This document shows, piece after piece, positions 38,240-46,529 of a stretch of DNA of 64,000 nucleotides. The first letter of the stretch is position 1; each line of letters begins with the position of its first letter. Where the stretch lies: positions 62,001 to 126,000 of the forward strand of contig JBBIGQ010000001.1 in assembly GCA_037447455.1 (NCBI GenBank). Reading direction: 5' to 3'. The notes beneath the pieces are model-generated. The model saw nothing but the letters and a program-made list of their open reading frames with translations. It searched no databases and was not told where the DNA came from. The position numbers and the translations under genes were made by a program. Origin of the DNA: BPGX01 sp037447455 (lineage in GTDB: Bacteria > Bacteroidota > Bacteroidia > B-17B0 > Aurantibacillaceae).

Positions 38240-39196
38240 ATGTCATTTAATTTTTCAGAGAAAAAAGAAACACGTGCGGGCTTTGGGGAAGGGTTGTTGG
38301 AAATAGGAAGAGAAAATCCAAATGTTGTAGCACTTTGTGCGGACTTAACCGAGTCCTTAAAGATGGATGCTTTTGCCAAAGCATTTCCGGAGCGTTTTTT
38401 TCAGGTAGGGATTGCCGAAGCAAATATGATGGGCATTGCGGCGGGATTGACCATTGGCGGGAAAATACCATTTACAGGAACCTTCGCTAATTTCAGCACG
38501 GGCAGAGTATACGATCAAATTCGTCAGTCCATTGCTTATTCTGGGAAGAATGTAAAAATTTGTGCTTCCCACGCTGGCCTTACGCTCGGCGAAGATGGCG
38601 CCACACATCAGATTTTAGAAGATATTGGCTTGATGAAGATGCTGCCGGGAATGACGGTGATTAATACCTGTGATTTTAATCAAACAAAGAATGCAGTCAA
38701 AGCTATTGTCAAACACGTTGGACCAGTGTATTTACGTTTTGGAAGGCCCGCTGTGCCCAATTTCACATCACCAGACGAATCGTTTATCCTCGGAAAAGCC
38801 AAATTATTGATAGAAGGAAAAGATGTTTCTATTTTTGCTACCGGTCATTTAGTATACAAGGCCTTGCAAGCGGCGGAGATACTTAAAGAACAAAACATTG
38901 AAGCAGAAGTTATCAACATTCATACCATCAAGCCATTGGATACAAAAAGTATTTTGCAATCGGTGAAGAAGACGGGCTGTGTAGTCAGTGCCGAAGAGCA
39001 TAATAAATTGGGCGGAATGGGCGAAAGTATAGCGGGATTTTTGTCAACCGTATATCCCGTTCCGCAGGAGTTTGTGGCTGTGAATGATAGTTTTGGTGAG
39101 AGCGGAAAACCAGATGAGTTGATGAAAAAATATCATTTAGATGTTCCGGATATTGTGGAAGCAGCATTAAAAGCGATAAATAAAAAAAACATTTAA
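38240..39196 (+). CDS. Transketolase, C-terminal (pyrimidine-binding + C) subunit
   Basis: 318 aa from ATG 38240 (MSFNFSEKKETRAGFGEGLLE). Transketolase central domain (catalytic Glu region FQVGIAEANMMGIAAG, and THQILEDIGLMK) plus the C-terminal domain (EAEVINIHTIKPLD, VVSAEEHNKLGGMGE). It needs a separate N-terminal ThDP subunit to transfer two-carbon units between sugar phosphates. In split-transketolase bacteria that subunit is usually next door; here neither flank has it. Start chosen by the -7 box. Divergent from the beta-barrel gene. Confidence 0.9.
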   Translation: MSFNFSEKKETRAGFGEGLLEIGRENPNVVALCADLTESLKMDAFAKAFPERFFQVGIAEANMMGIAAGLTIGGKIPFTGTFANFSTGRVYDQIRQSIAYSGKNVKICASHAGLTLGEDGATHQILEDIGLMKMLPGMTVINTCDFNQTKNAVKAIVKHVGPVYLRFGRPAVPNFTSPDESFILGKAKLLIEGKDVSIFATGHLVYKALQAAEILKEQNIEAEVINIHTIKPLDTKSILQSVKKTGCVVSAEEHNKLGGMGESIAGFLSTVYPVPQEFVAVNDSFGESGKPDELMKKYHLDVPDIVEAALKAINKKNI

Positions 39197-39243
39197 GGTA
39201 ACCAGATAGAAAAGGTGTCGTATAAAATAAAAAAATTATCATT

Positions 39244-39492
39244 ATGAAAAAGATGGTTTGGATAGCCGGAAGTATTTTTTTGAGTTATTTTTCTATACAA
39301 TCTCAGAATGTAAAAATTCAAACCAACGGTAAAAGCGGGAAAACACAAGTGAAAGTGAAAGAAACCCCGGCGCCAGTTTCAAATGTGCAGATTAAAAACA
39401 ATCCGGGTGGCACACAGGTTAAAATTCACAGCAATCCTTCCGGCGTAAAAGTTCAGATTAAAGAACACCCTCCAAAAGGTAAAAAGAAGTAG
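39244..39492 (+). CDS. Small exported basic protein with short beta-type repeats
   Basis: 82 aa. Signal peptide about 1-20 (MKKMVWIAGSIFLSYFSIQS). The mature part carries three imperfect copies of a (N)V-K/Q-I-K/Q...TQVK-V/I pattern (NVKIQTN...TQVKVKE; NVQIKNN...TQVKIHS; VKVQIKE), separated by Gly/Pro/Asn turns, and ends in a Lys-rich tail. Strongly basic. No family recognised. The alternation suggests a small beta-structured or self-assembling periplasmic protein; that is inference. Begins 47 nt after the transketolase gene. Confidence 0.65.
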   Translation: MKKMVWIAGSIFLSYFSIQSQNVKIQTNGKSGKTQVKVKETPAPVSNVQIKNNPGGTQVKIHSNPSGVKVQIKEHPPKGKKK

Positions 39493-39528
39493 ATCGTGTA
39501 GATTTTGAAAAATTGACATTCTTCCGTT

Positions 39529-39553
39529 CTCTATTTTTTCTAAAAAAGTAGAG
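39529..39553. terminator. Hairpin between convergent genes, possible bidirectional terminator
   Basis: CTCTATTTTTT and AAAAAAGTAGAG flank a two-base loop, giving about 11 paired bases. It lies between the ends of the small repeat protein and the HI0074-like gene. A+T-rich stem, so only moderately convincing. Confidence 0.4.
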
Positions 39554-39612
39554 TCAGTGAAAAAACTAATAAGAAGCGGTCATATCTTTTTCCTGTATCT
39601 AATCAGATGCTG

Positions 39613-40050
39613 TCAAATTATTGAGCAATTTGTGTGTAAAAAACTTTCCATTTTATTTTTGAATTGTAAAAAAGCAGGATAGTAGTCGTTGACAATTTTA
39701 TGAAAAATTTCATTGGCTGTCATCTCATTGTAGGTGTGAGGAGTTTGATTTCTGCTTCTTATCATATCCATCCAAACTTCGCCATTAGAAATAAGTCCTG
39801 CTTCAAATGCTTCTCTTGTGGCGTCTTTAGATCCAAAAATTTCTCTTCTGCTTTTTTCTTCCAGAAAATCTTTCAAAACATTCCACGCTAATTCGTGTGT
39901 ATACTCAAAGCATTGAATTACACCTTCTTTTACAATATCATCCGCATTATTTTTTCTATGTAAAATTTCTTGCACACTATTTTCTAATTTAGAAAACGCT
40001 TTTATGAAATTATTAAATCGCTGCATCCAACGAATATCCCGATTAGCCAT
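39613..40050 (-). CDS. HI0074-like nucleotidyltransferase substrate-binding protein, orphan
   Basis: 145 aa from ATG 40050 (MANRDIRWMQRFNNF); an upstream ATG (40134) would add 28 residues unlike the family. Four-helix-bundle family of HI0074/HepT-like proteins: RFNNFIKAFSKLENSV, VIQCFEYTHELAWNVLKDFL, FGSKDATREAFEAGLI and MIRSRNQTPHTYNE are typical, including the RxxxxH-like RNQTPH. These normally pair with a small MNT-fold nucleotidyltransferase (HI0073/MntA) as a likely toxin-antitoxin system. No such partner ORF is seen on either side, hence orphan. Confidence 0.85.
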   Translation of the reverse strand: MANRDIRWMQRFNNFIKAFSKLENSVQEILHRKNNADDIVKEGVIQCFEYTHELAWNVLKDFLEEKSRREIFGSKDATREAFEAGLISNGEVWMDMIRSRNQTPHTYNEMTANEIFHKIVNDYYPAFLQFKNKMESFLHTNCSII

Positions 40051-40134
40051 ACACTTTATTATCAGTGAACAAGCATAGTAATTAAAAATTACCTGAAAAC
40101 ACAACAATATACACTTTTTTATATCATATATCAT

Positions 40135-40803
40135 TCATCCTAAAATTTTCAAAACACTTTTATTGAATTGATTTAACCATTGTTTATACTCAACTAATGC
40201 AATGACTATCATTGTGATTACCAATCCTATCAATGACCCCGCTACTATATCATTCAACCAATGCTGCGACAAATATACCCTACTGAAAGCCACTAATATC
40301 CCCAAAAATCCCATCAATGCTTTTAACCAATTCTGATGACTTTGAAATGCTAAAAATGTAAATAATACAAATGCTGCTGTGCTATGTCCGCTTGGAAAAC
40401 TATTCAATGCCAATACTTCCACGCCTTCTACATATTTTACTGCAATCTCTTTGTGGAAATAATCCAACACAAAATGCGGACGTGCCACATCAAATACATA
40501 ATTCTTCAAAATGGCCACTAATCCGCCCGCGAGAAAATATGCTATCAAGAGCACTAAAGCTTGCCGAACATCTTTAAATAAGCAAATAATTCCGACAAAC
40601 ACCACAAAAACCCCATCGCCCAAATGTGTCAAATACTTAAAGAAATTATCTACATAATAATTCCCCACCAATTGATTAATCCACAAATGATTATCAATTT
40701 TTGAAAACACCATCAACCTATAAAAAGCAATGATGTAAAAGACTATAAGCATTAAAAAATAAGAGATGTTTTTTTTAAGTAAATTTTTTAACAAAAGTAT
40801 CAT
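40135..40803 (-). CDS. PAP2-family membrane phosphatase
   Basis: 222 aa from ATG 40803 (MILLLKNLLKKNISYF); the longer ATG start at 40872 would lie inside mazG. About six membrane segments. Phosphatase motifs: KNYVFDVARP (KxxxxxxRP), NSFPSGHST (PSGH) and SRVYLSQHWLNDI (SRxxxxxHxxxD), all complete. It hydrolyses a lipid phosphate such as undecaprenyl-PP or phosphatidylglycerol-P. Starts 13 nt after the mazG stop, same transcript. Confidence 0.9.
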   Translation of the reverse strand: MILLLKNLLKKNISYFLMLIVFYIIAFYRLMVFSKIDNHLWINQLVGNYYVDNFFKYLTHLGDGVFVVFVGIICLFKDVRQALVLLIAYFLAGGLVAILKNYVFDVARPHFVLDYFHKEIAVKYVEGVEVLALNSFPSGHSTAAFVLFTFLAFQSHQNWLKALMGFLGILVAFSRVYLSQHWLNDIVAGSLIGLVITMIVIALVEYKQWLNQFNKSVLKILG

Positions 40804-40816
40804 TTTTTCAAAATTA

Positions 40817-41599
40817 CTATTCCATTGCTTTTGCTTCTTGCCAATATCTCTCCATTTCTTCCAGAGTAACATCAGAAAATTTTTTATTTTGTTCTCTCAA
40901 CCTTTTCTCAATATAATTAAAGCGATGCATAAACTTTTGATTGGCTTTTTCCAATGCATTATCAGGATTTATCTTCAAAAATCTGGCCACATTGATTAAT
41001 GAAAACAACACATCACCCAACTCATCTTCTAATTTATTCTTATCCATGTTTTCTTTCACTTCATCCAAAAATTCTTCCAGTTCTTCCCGCACTTTTTCCA
41101 CAACATCATCTGTATTGTCCCAATCAAAGCCCACAGCAGCGGCCTTTTCCTGTATCCGATAGGCCTTGATAATAGAAGGCAAAGACAAAGGCACGCCCGA
41201 TAATACTCCTTTTTCTTCTTTTCGCTCGTTTTGTTTCAACCTTTCCCAGTTTTGTTTGACTTCTTCTTCATTGTTCACTTGCACTTCTCCATAAATATGC
41301 GGATGCCGACGAATCAATTTTTCTGCCAGCGACTTTACCACATCGTTAATATCAAATTGCCCTTCTTCGGTGGCTAATCTTGAATAGAAAAGAATGTGTA
41401 AAAACACATCCCCTAATTCTTTTTTTATTTCTTCATAATGCCGTTGTTGTATCGCATCCGAAAGTTCGTATACTTCTTCAATGGTCAATGTTCTTAAGGT
41501 ATCCCAACTTTGTTTTTTATCCCACGGGCATTGTTCTCTTAATTCATCCATTATTTGAATAATTCGTGCAAAAGCATCTTTGTCAAATGAAGTACGCAT
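40817..41599 (-). CDS. mazG: Nucleoside triphosphate pyrophosphohydrolase MazG
   Basis: 260 aa, two tandem MazG folds. First copy: CPWDKKQSWDTLRTLTIEEVYEL with ExxE and ExxD metal residues (KELGDVFLHILFYSRLA). Second copy: EELEEFLDEVKE...LEDELGDVLFSLINVARFL. Hydrolyses (d)NTPs to NMP and PPi and is thought to clear abnormal nucleotides. Divergent from the ABC exporter gene over a 72-bp gap. Confidence 0.95.
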   Translation of the reverse strand: MRTSFDKDAFARIIQIMDELREQCPWDKKQSWDTLRTLTIEEVYELSDAIQQRHYEEIKKELGDVFLHILFYSRLATEEGQFDINDVVKSLAEKLIRRHPHIYGEVQVNNEEEVKQNWERLKQNERKEEKGVLSGVPLSLPSIIKAYRIQEKAAAVGFDWDNTDDVVEKVREELEEFLDEVKENMDKNKLEDELGDVLFSLINVARFLKINPDNALEKANQKFMHRFNYIEKRLREQNKKFSDVTLEEMERYWQEAKAME

Positions 41600-41653
41600 T
41601 TTTTTGAGCCGAATTTCTGAAATAATTTACGGATACCCAAAAAATCAATTCAC

Positions 41654-41661
41654 TATATTCG
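41654..41661 (+). promoter_or_regulatory. -7 box of the glycan cluster
   Basis: TATATTCG, one mismatch to TAnnTTTG and the same TTCG form as at yidC, ends 10 nt before ATG 41672. Confidence 0.45.
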
Positions 41662-41671
41662 CCCAATAGTT

Positions 41672-43501
41672 ATGAAACTTTTTACGGCTATTAAGTATTT
41701 GAATGGCTATTGGCATTATGCTGTTTTGAACATCATTAGTAATATCTTGTTTTCTTTATTTTCTGTTGTATCCATCACTTTAGTTATTCCTTTTTTGGAT
41801 GTTCTGTTTCAACCCGAATCGTTTTTTCAAAACATCTTAAAAACCCCACCAGAGCTTCAACTCAACAGCGACAGCATCAAACAATTCATTCAATATAAAC
41901 TCTCTGAATACATTGTGCAGTATGGAAAAGAAAAGGTTTTAATCGGCATTTGCGTTTTAGTTTTTGGATTAACTTTCTTTAAAAATTTATTTCGCTATCT
42001 GGCGATGTTCTTTATTGCCCCCATACGAAATGGTGTTGTGCGTGATTTGAGAAATCAACTGATGAATAAATTATTACACCTTCCGCTTTCTTTTTATAGT
42101 AAAGAAAAAAAAGGCGATCTCATCAGTCGTATGACAACAGATGTATTGGAAATTGAATGGAGTATTATGCAGACATTAGAACTCATTTTTCGTGAACCTA
42201 TCAGCATATTGATTTCTATTATTTCAATGATTTTAATTAGCCCGTATCTTACACTTTATATTTTTTTATTGATACCTGTAGCCGCATTAGGTATTGTGTT
42301 TATTAGCAAAAGTTTAAGACGCAGTGCAGAAAAAAGCAAACAAACTCTGGCACAATTATTTGCTACTATTGAAGAAAGTTTAAGTGGCATCAAAGTTATT
42401 AAAGCATTTGGCATTGAAAAGTTTATTCAGAAAAAATTTGAAACTATTAATCAAGAACTCTTTAAACAAAATGTAAACGTATATCGCAAAAATGATCTCG
42501 CTTCGCCTGCTACAGAAGTAGTAGTATTAGGCATTCTGATGTTTATTTTATATTTAGGTTCAAAACTTGTTTTTCACAATGAACTTTCCGCATCGGCTTT
42601 TATTGGTTATTTTGGCATTGCTTCACAAATCATTCCGCCCATCAAACAAATTTCTCAAGCATACAATACTATTCAAAAAGGTCTTGTATCCGAACAAAGA
42701 ATACAACGAATACTGAATGAAATAGATTCTATTGTTGAACAACCAAATGCTATTGAATACTCTAAATTTCAAGATAAAATAGAATTCAAAAGCGTATCAT
42801 TTTCTTATCTCAAAGGCGACAAAGGATTTATTCTTAAAAACATTAATTTGATTATTCCAAAAGGCAAAGTAATTGCCCTTGTCGGCCAGAGCGGAAGTGG
42901 GAAAACAACGCTCACCGATATGTTGCTTCGCTTTTATAATCCTGATGAAGGAGAGATATTAATTGATGGTATCAACACTCAGTGTTTGAAAATTTCTTCC
43001 ATACGAAATCTGATAGGTTTAGTATCACAGGATAGTTTTTTAATGAACGATACTATAAAAAACAATATCACTTTTGGAAAAGAATATTCTGACGAAAAAG
43101 TTATGGCAGCGGCTAAAATGGCCAATGCACACGAGTTCATCATACAATTACCACAGCAATATTTTACTTATGCAGGAGACAGGGGCACTAACTTAAGCGG
43201 CGGACAACGACAGCGCATCAGCATTGCACGAGCCATTCTGCGAAACACACCCATCCTGATTTTAGATGAAGCCACTTCTTCGCTGGATACAGAAAATGAA
43301 AAAATCATTCAAGAAACCATTCAACAATTAAAACAACATAAAACCATTTTAATCATCGCGCATCGTTTAAGCACCATTATGAATGCCGATAAAATCATTG
43401 TGTTGCACAAAGGCACAATTGTTGAAGAAGGCACCCACGAAGAATTATTAAACAAAAAATCGTATTATTACAAACTTGTAGAATCTCAAAATTTTCAATA
43501 A
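41672..43501 (+). CDS. ABC exporter, MsbA/lipid-linked glycan flippase type
   Basis: 609 aa, membrane domain fused to ATPase. Six membrane segments within about 1-325; nucleotide-binding domain with Walker A GQSGSGKTT (405-413), signature LSGGQRQR, Walker B ILILDEATSSLD and switch His in AHRLST. Type IV exporter half-transporter, working as a dimer. First gene of a tight run with the FemAB-like, glycosyltransferase and sugar aminotransferase genes (its stop overlaps the next start by one base), so it more likely moves a lipid-linked glycan or lipid than a drug. Confidence 0.9.
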   Translation: MKLFTAIKYLNGYWHYAVLNIISNILFSLFSVVSITLVIPFLDVLFQPESFFQNILKTPPELQLNSDSIKQFIQYKLSEYIVQYGKEKVLIGICVLVFGLTFFKNLFRYLAMFFIAPIRNGVVRDLRNQLMNKLLHLPLSFYSKEKKGDLISRMTTDVLEIEWSIMQTLELIFREPISILISIISMILISPYLTLYIFLLIPVAALGIVFISKSLRRSAEKSKQTLAQLFATIEESLSGIKVIKAFGIEKFIQKKFETINQELFKQNVNVYRKNDLASPATEVVVLGILMFILYLGSKLVFHNELSASAFIGYFGIASQIIPPIKQISQAYNTIQKGLVSEQRIQRILNEIDSIVEQPNAIEYSKFQDKIEFKSVSFSYLKGDKGFILKNINLIIPKGKVIALVGQSGSGKTTLTDMLLRFYNPDEGEILIDGINTQCLKISSIRNLIGLVSQDSFLMNDTIKNNITFGKEYSDEKVMAAAKMANAHEFIIQLPQQYFTYAGDRGTNLSGGQRQRISIARAILRNTPILILDEATSSLDTENEKIIQETIQQLKQHKTILIIAHRLSTIMNADKIIVLHKGTIVEEGTHEELLNKKSYYYKLVESQNFQ

Positions 43502-44475
43502 TGAAAGTAGTGCCCTATAACAAAGAATTTTATGAGCAATGGAATGCATTTGCCATGTCTGCTGAAAACGGGACATTTTTGTTTCATCGGAATTTTATGG
43601 AATACCATTCGGATAGATTTCAAGATGCATCTGTTATTCTTTTTAATGAAAAAAATCAAATTCAAGCCGTTTTCCCTGCAAATAAAAGAGATAACACAAT
43701 ATACACGCATCAAGGATTAACATATGGGGGATTAGTTTTAAAGGACCGCAAACACATTCAGGAAATTATCAGATATTTTTATGAAATTGTGAATTACTAC
43801 AAAAATCAAGGCATACAAAAAGTAGTATACAAACCCGTTCCGAATTATATTGCTCTTCAACCTTGCGATGCAGAACATTTTTTAATGAACATTATTAAAG
43901 CCGAGACCACACGAGTGGACACATCATTTGTAACACATTTGAACGAACCCATACAATTGCAGGAAAGAAGAAAACGCAGTTTGAAAAAAGCAGAAAAACA
44001 GCCCATTCAAATACTCATTGACAATAATTTTGAAACGTTCTGGAAAGAAATTTTAGACCCCAATTTATGGGAACGTTATCAAGCCAAGCCCGTGCATTCA
44101 TTAGAAGAAATTAAACTCTTACACCAACGATTCCCTGAAAATATTTTACAAGCCAATGCGTATTTAGATAATAAAATCGTAGCTGGTATTACATTGTTTA
44201 TTTTTCCAAAAACTGCCCATTGTCAATACATTTCTTCCAATGATGCAGGAAGAGAAAACGGTGCAATTGATATTTTATTTTATCAAATGATTCAACATTT
44301 TTTCAAAGATAAAATTTATTTTAGCATGGGCACATCTAATAATAACGGCAATGATCTCAATATAGGCGTAGCCGCCTACAAAGAAAGTTTTGACGCTAAA
44401 ATTCACGCACACTTTCACTATTTATTTTCTACTGATTATATTTGTAAATTAGAAAAATTTATCGGATATGCCTAA
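43501..44475 (+). CDS. FemAB/GNAT-like acyl- or aminoacyl-transferase
   Basis: 324 aa. Two GNAT-like folds in the FemAB style: first ENGTFLFHRNFMEYHSDRF...AVFPANKRDNTIYTHQGLTYGGLVL, second with LQANAYLDNKIVAGITLFIF and a long C-terminal SMGTSNNNGNDLNIGVAAYKESF. Related Bacteroidota proteins sit in glycan clusters. Next to a sugar aminotransferase it could acylate the new amino group; that is inference. Overlaps the ABC gene by one base and the glycosyltransferase gene by eight. Confidence 0.75.
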   Translation: MKVVPYNKEFYEQWNAFAMSAENGTFLFHRNFMEYHSDRFQDASVILFNEKNQIQAVFPANKRDNTIYTHQGLTYGGLVLKDRKHIQEIIRYFYEIVNYYKNQGIQKVVYKPVPNYIALQPCDAEHFLMNIIKAETTRVDTSFVTHLNEPIQLQERRKRSLKKAEKQPIQILIDNNFETFWKEILDPNLWERYQAKPVHSLEEIKLLHQRFPENILQANAYLDNKIVAGITLFIFPKTAHCQYISSNDAGRENGAIDILFYQMIQHFFKDKIYFSMGTSNNNGNDLNIGVAAYKESFDAKIHAHFHYLFSTDYICKLEKFIGYA

Positions 44476-45406
44476 AATCAGCATCATTGTTCCCTGTTAT
44501 TTTAATGAACACAATATCCCTATTACTTTCCCTGTTTTATTGGAAAACGAAAAGAATTTTCCTTCGGATGTAGAGTTTGAATACATTTTTGTTGACGATG
44601 GTAGTAAAGACGGCACATTCAATGCCCTAATAAAGATCTACGAAGAGTATTCTCATAAAGTAAAAGTTATTAAACTATCCAGAAATTTCGGCGCCAACAA
44701 TGCTTCTTATTGTGGAATTTGCAACTCAACAGGCGATTGCTGTGTGGTGTTAGCCGCAGATCTTCAGGACCCGCCAGAACTGATAGCACAAACGTATCAA
44801 CATTGGCTTAAAGGATACAAATTAGTTTTAGCACAAAAAGCCAATCGTGAAGATTCTTTTTTGACCAAATTATTTTCAAACACATATCATAACTTGATAA
44901 GAAATTATGTGTTAAACAACGCTCCAAAAGGCGGTTTTGATTTATGGCTGTTTGATAAGCAATTGCGTGAAGAACTGATTAAAATGAATGAGAAAAATTT
45001 TTATTTACCCTATTTATTCATTTGGATGGGCTATGAATATGTTAGTATTCCGTATACTCGCCGTAAAAGAGAAATTGGCAAATCGGGCTGGACACTTTCA
45101 AAAAAAATCAAATCATTTATTGATAGTTTCGTGTCCTTTACGTATCTGCCACTTCGTTTAATTAGCATTACCGGTATTCTGTTAGGGCTTCTGGCCTTGA
45201 TTTACGCGGGAATGATTATTTATTCAAAAATAACTTCAAAAATTCCGATGCAAGGGTGGTCATCTATAATGATTGTTTTATTATTTACTTCTTCGTTTAT
45301 TATGATTTCTCTCGGCATTATTGGTGAATACCTTTATCGCACCTTAGATGCTGCACGCAATCGCCCGAATTACATTATAGATAAAATTTATGAAATAAAA
45401 AAATAA
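44468..45406 (+). CDS. Polyprenyl-phosphate glycosyltransferase (GT2, GtrB/ArnC-like)
   Basis: 312 aa. GT-A domain 1-225 with VPCYFNE (8-14), VDDGSKDGT (42-50) and ADLQDP (97-102); two C-terminal membrane segments (about 233-255 and 265-290). This is the layout of enzymes that load a sugar on undecaprenyl phosphate on the cytosolic face. Overlaps the FemAB-like gene by eight bases and precedes the aminotransferase by 14 nt; acts with the ABC exporter in surface glycan assembly (inference). Confidence 0.88.
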   Translation: MPKISIIVPCYFNEHNIPITFPVLLENEKNFPSDVEFEYIFVDDGSKDGTFNALIKIYEEYSHKVKVIKLSRNFGANNASYCGICNSTGDCCVVLAADLQDPPELIAQTYQHWLKGYKLVLAQKANREDSFLTKLFSNTYHNLIRNYVLNNAPKGGFDLWLFDKQLREELIKMNEKNFYLPYLFIWMGYEYVSIPYTRRKREIGKSGWTLSKKIKSFIDSFVSFTYLPLRLISITGILLGLLALIYAGMIIYSKITSKIPMQGWSSIMIVLLFTSSFIMISLGIIGEYLYRTLDAARNRPNYIIDKIYEIKK

Positions 45407-45420
45407 TATAGACAAAATCT

Positions 45421-46521
45421 ATGAACCCAATACCATTTTTATCATTTGAAAAAATGCACTCGCAGATTAAGCAAGAAATGCTTCACGCTTTTGAAAAGGT
45501 ATATGATAGTTATTGGTATATTTTAGGAAAAGAAGTAGAAACATTTGAAAAACAATACGCTCAGTACTCTCATGTTCAATATTGCGTAGGAGTAGGAAAT
45601 GGTCTGGATGCCATCATCATTGCCCTTAAAACCTTGAATGTAGGAAAAGGCAATTCTGTCATTGTCCCGTCCAATACTTATATTGCCACATGGCTGGCTG
45701 TTTCTTACGTAGGTGCAGAAATTATTCCGGTAGAACCTGATGAAAGAACATACAACATCCAACCCGAAAACATTGAAGCCGCCATTAAAGAAAATACTAA
45801 AGCCATTATTCCCGTTCATTTATACGGACAAATCTGTGAGATGGATAAAATAATGCAGATTGCTCAAAAATACAATCTGTATGTAATAGAAGACAACGCA
45901 CAGGCACAAGGCACCTTTTTCAAAGGTAAAATTTCCGGAAGTTGGGGACACATCAATGCTACGAGTTTTTATCCGGGCAAGAATTTAGGAGCATTAGGCG
46001 ATGCCGGCGCTATTACAACCAACAACAACGCTTTATATCAAAGATCCAAAACTATTCGTAATTACGGCTCACAGAAAAAATATTACAACGAAGTAAAAGG
46101 TGTAAACTCACGGCTGGATGAATTACAAGCCGCTTTCTTACAAGTAAAACTCAAATATCTGGATGAATGGAATAAAGAACGACAACAGATTGCTCAATGG
46201 TATATGGAAGCATTGAACGATGAGAAAAACATTATTCTACCATATATTCATCCCGACGCTACAAGTAATTTTCATTTATTTGTTATTCGTACTAAAAAAA
46301 GAAATGAATTACAGGAGTATTTAAATAAACGTCAAGTAGGCACTTTGATACATTATCCCATTCCGCCACACTTACAAGAAGCATACAAAGATTTAAATTA
46401 CAAAAAAGGCGATTTTCCTATTGCTGAAGAAATTGCAAACACGTGTTTATCACTCCCCATGTATCCCGGACTTAAAAAAGAAGAGGTAGAATACATTGCC
46501 TCTACTATAAATTATAAATAG
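45421..46521 (+). CDS. DegT/DnrJ/EryC1/StrS sugar aminotransferase, FdtB/QdtB-like
   Basis: 366 aa, fold-type I PLP enzyme. GNGLDAI (59-65), VIEDNAQAQG (155-164) and PLP Lys187 in SFYPGKNLGALGDAG. Closest in style to 3-aminotransferases for dTDP-3-keto-6-deoxyhexose (FdtB, QdtB). It installs the amino group on a nucleotide-sugar. The dTDP-glucose enzymes (RmlA, RmlB) and 3,4-ketoisomerase (FdtA) are not in the window, so substrate supply is elsewhere. Fourth gene of the glycan run. Confidence 0.9.
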   Translation: MNPIPFLSFEKMHSQIKQEMLHAFEKVYDSYWYILGKEVETFEKQYAQYSHVQYCVGVGNGLDAIIIALKTLNVGKGNSVIVPSNTYIATWLAVSYVGAEIIPVEPDERTYNIQPENIEAAIKENTKAIIPVHLYGQICEMDKIMQIAQKYNLYVIEDNAQAQGTFFKGKISGSWGHINATSFYPGKNLGALGDAGAITTNNNALYQRSKTIRNYGSQKKYYNEVKGVNSRLDELQAAFLQVKLKYLDEWNKERQQIAQWYMEALNDEKNIILPYIHPDATSNFHLFVIRTKKRNELQEYLNKRQVGTLIHYPIPPHLQEAYKDLNYKKGDFPIAEEIANTCLSLPMYPGLKKEEVEYIASTINYK

Positions 46522-46529
46522 ATTTTTCA

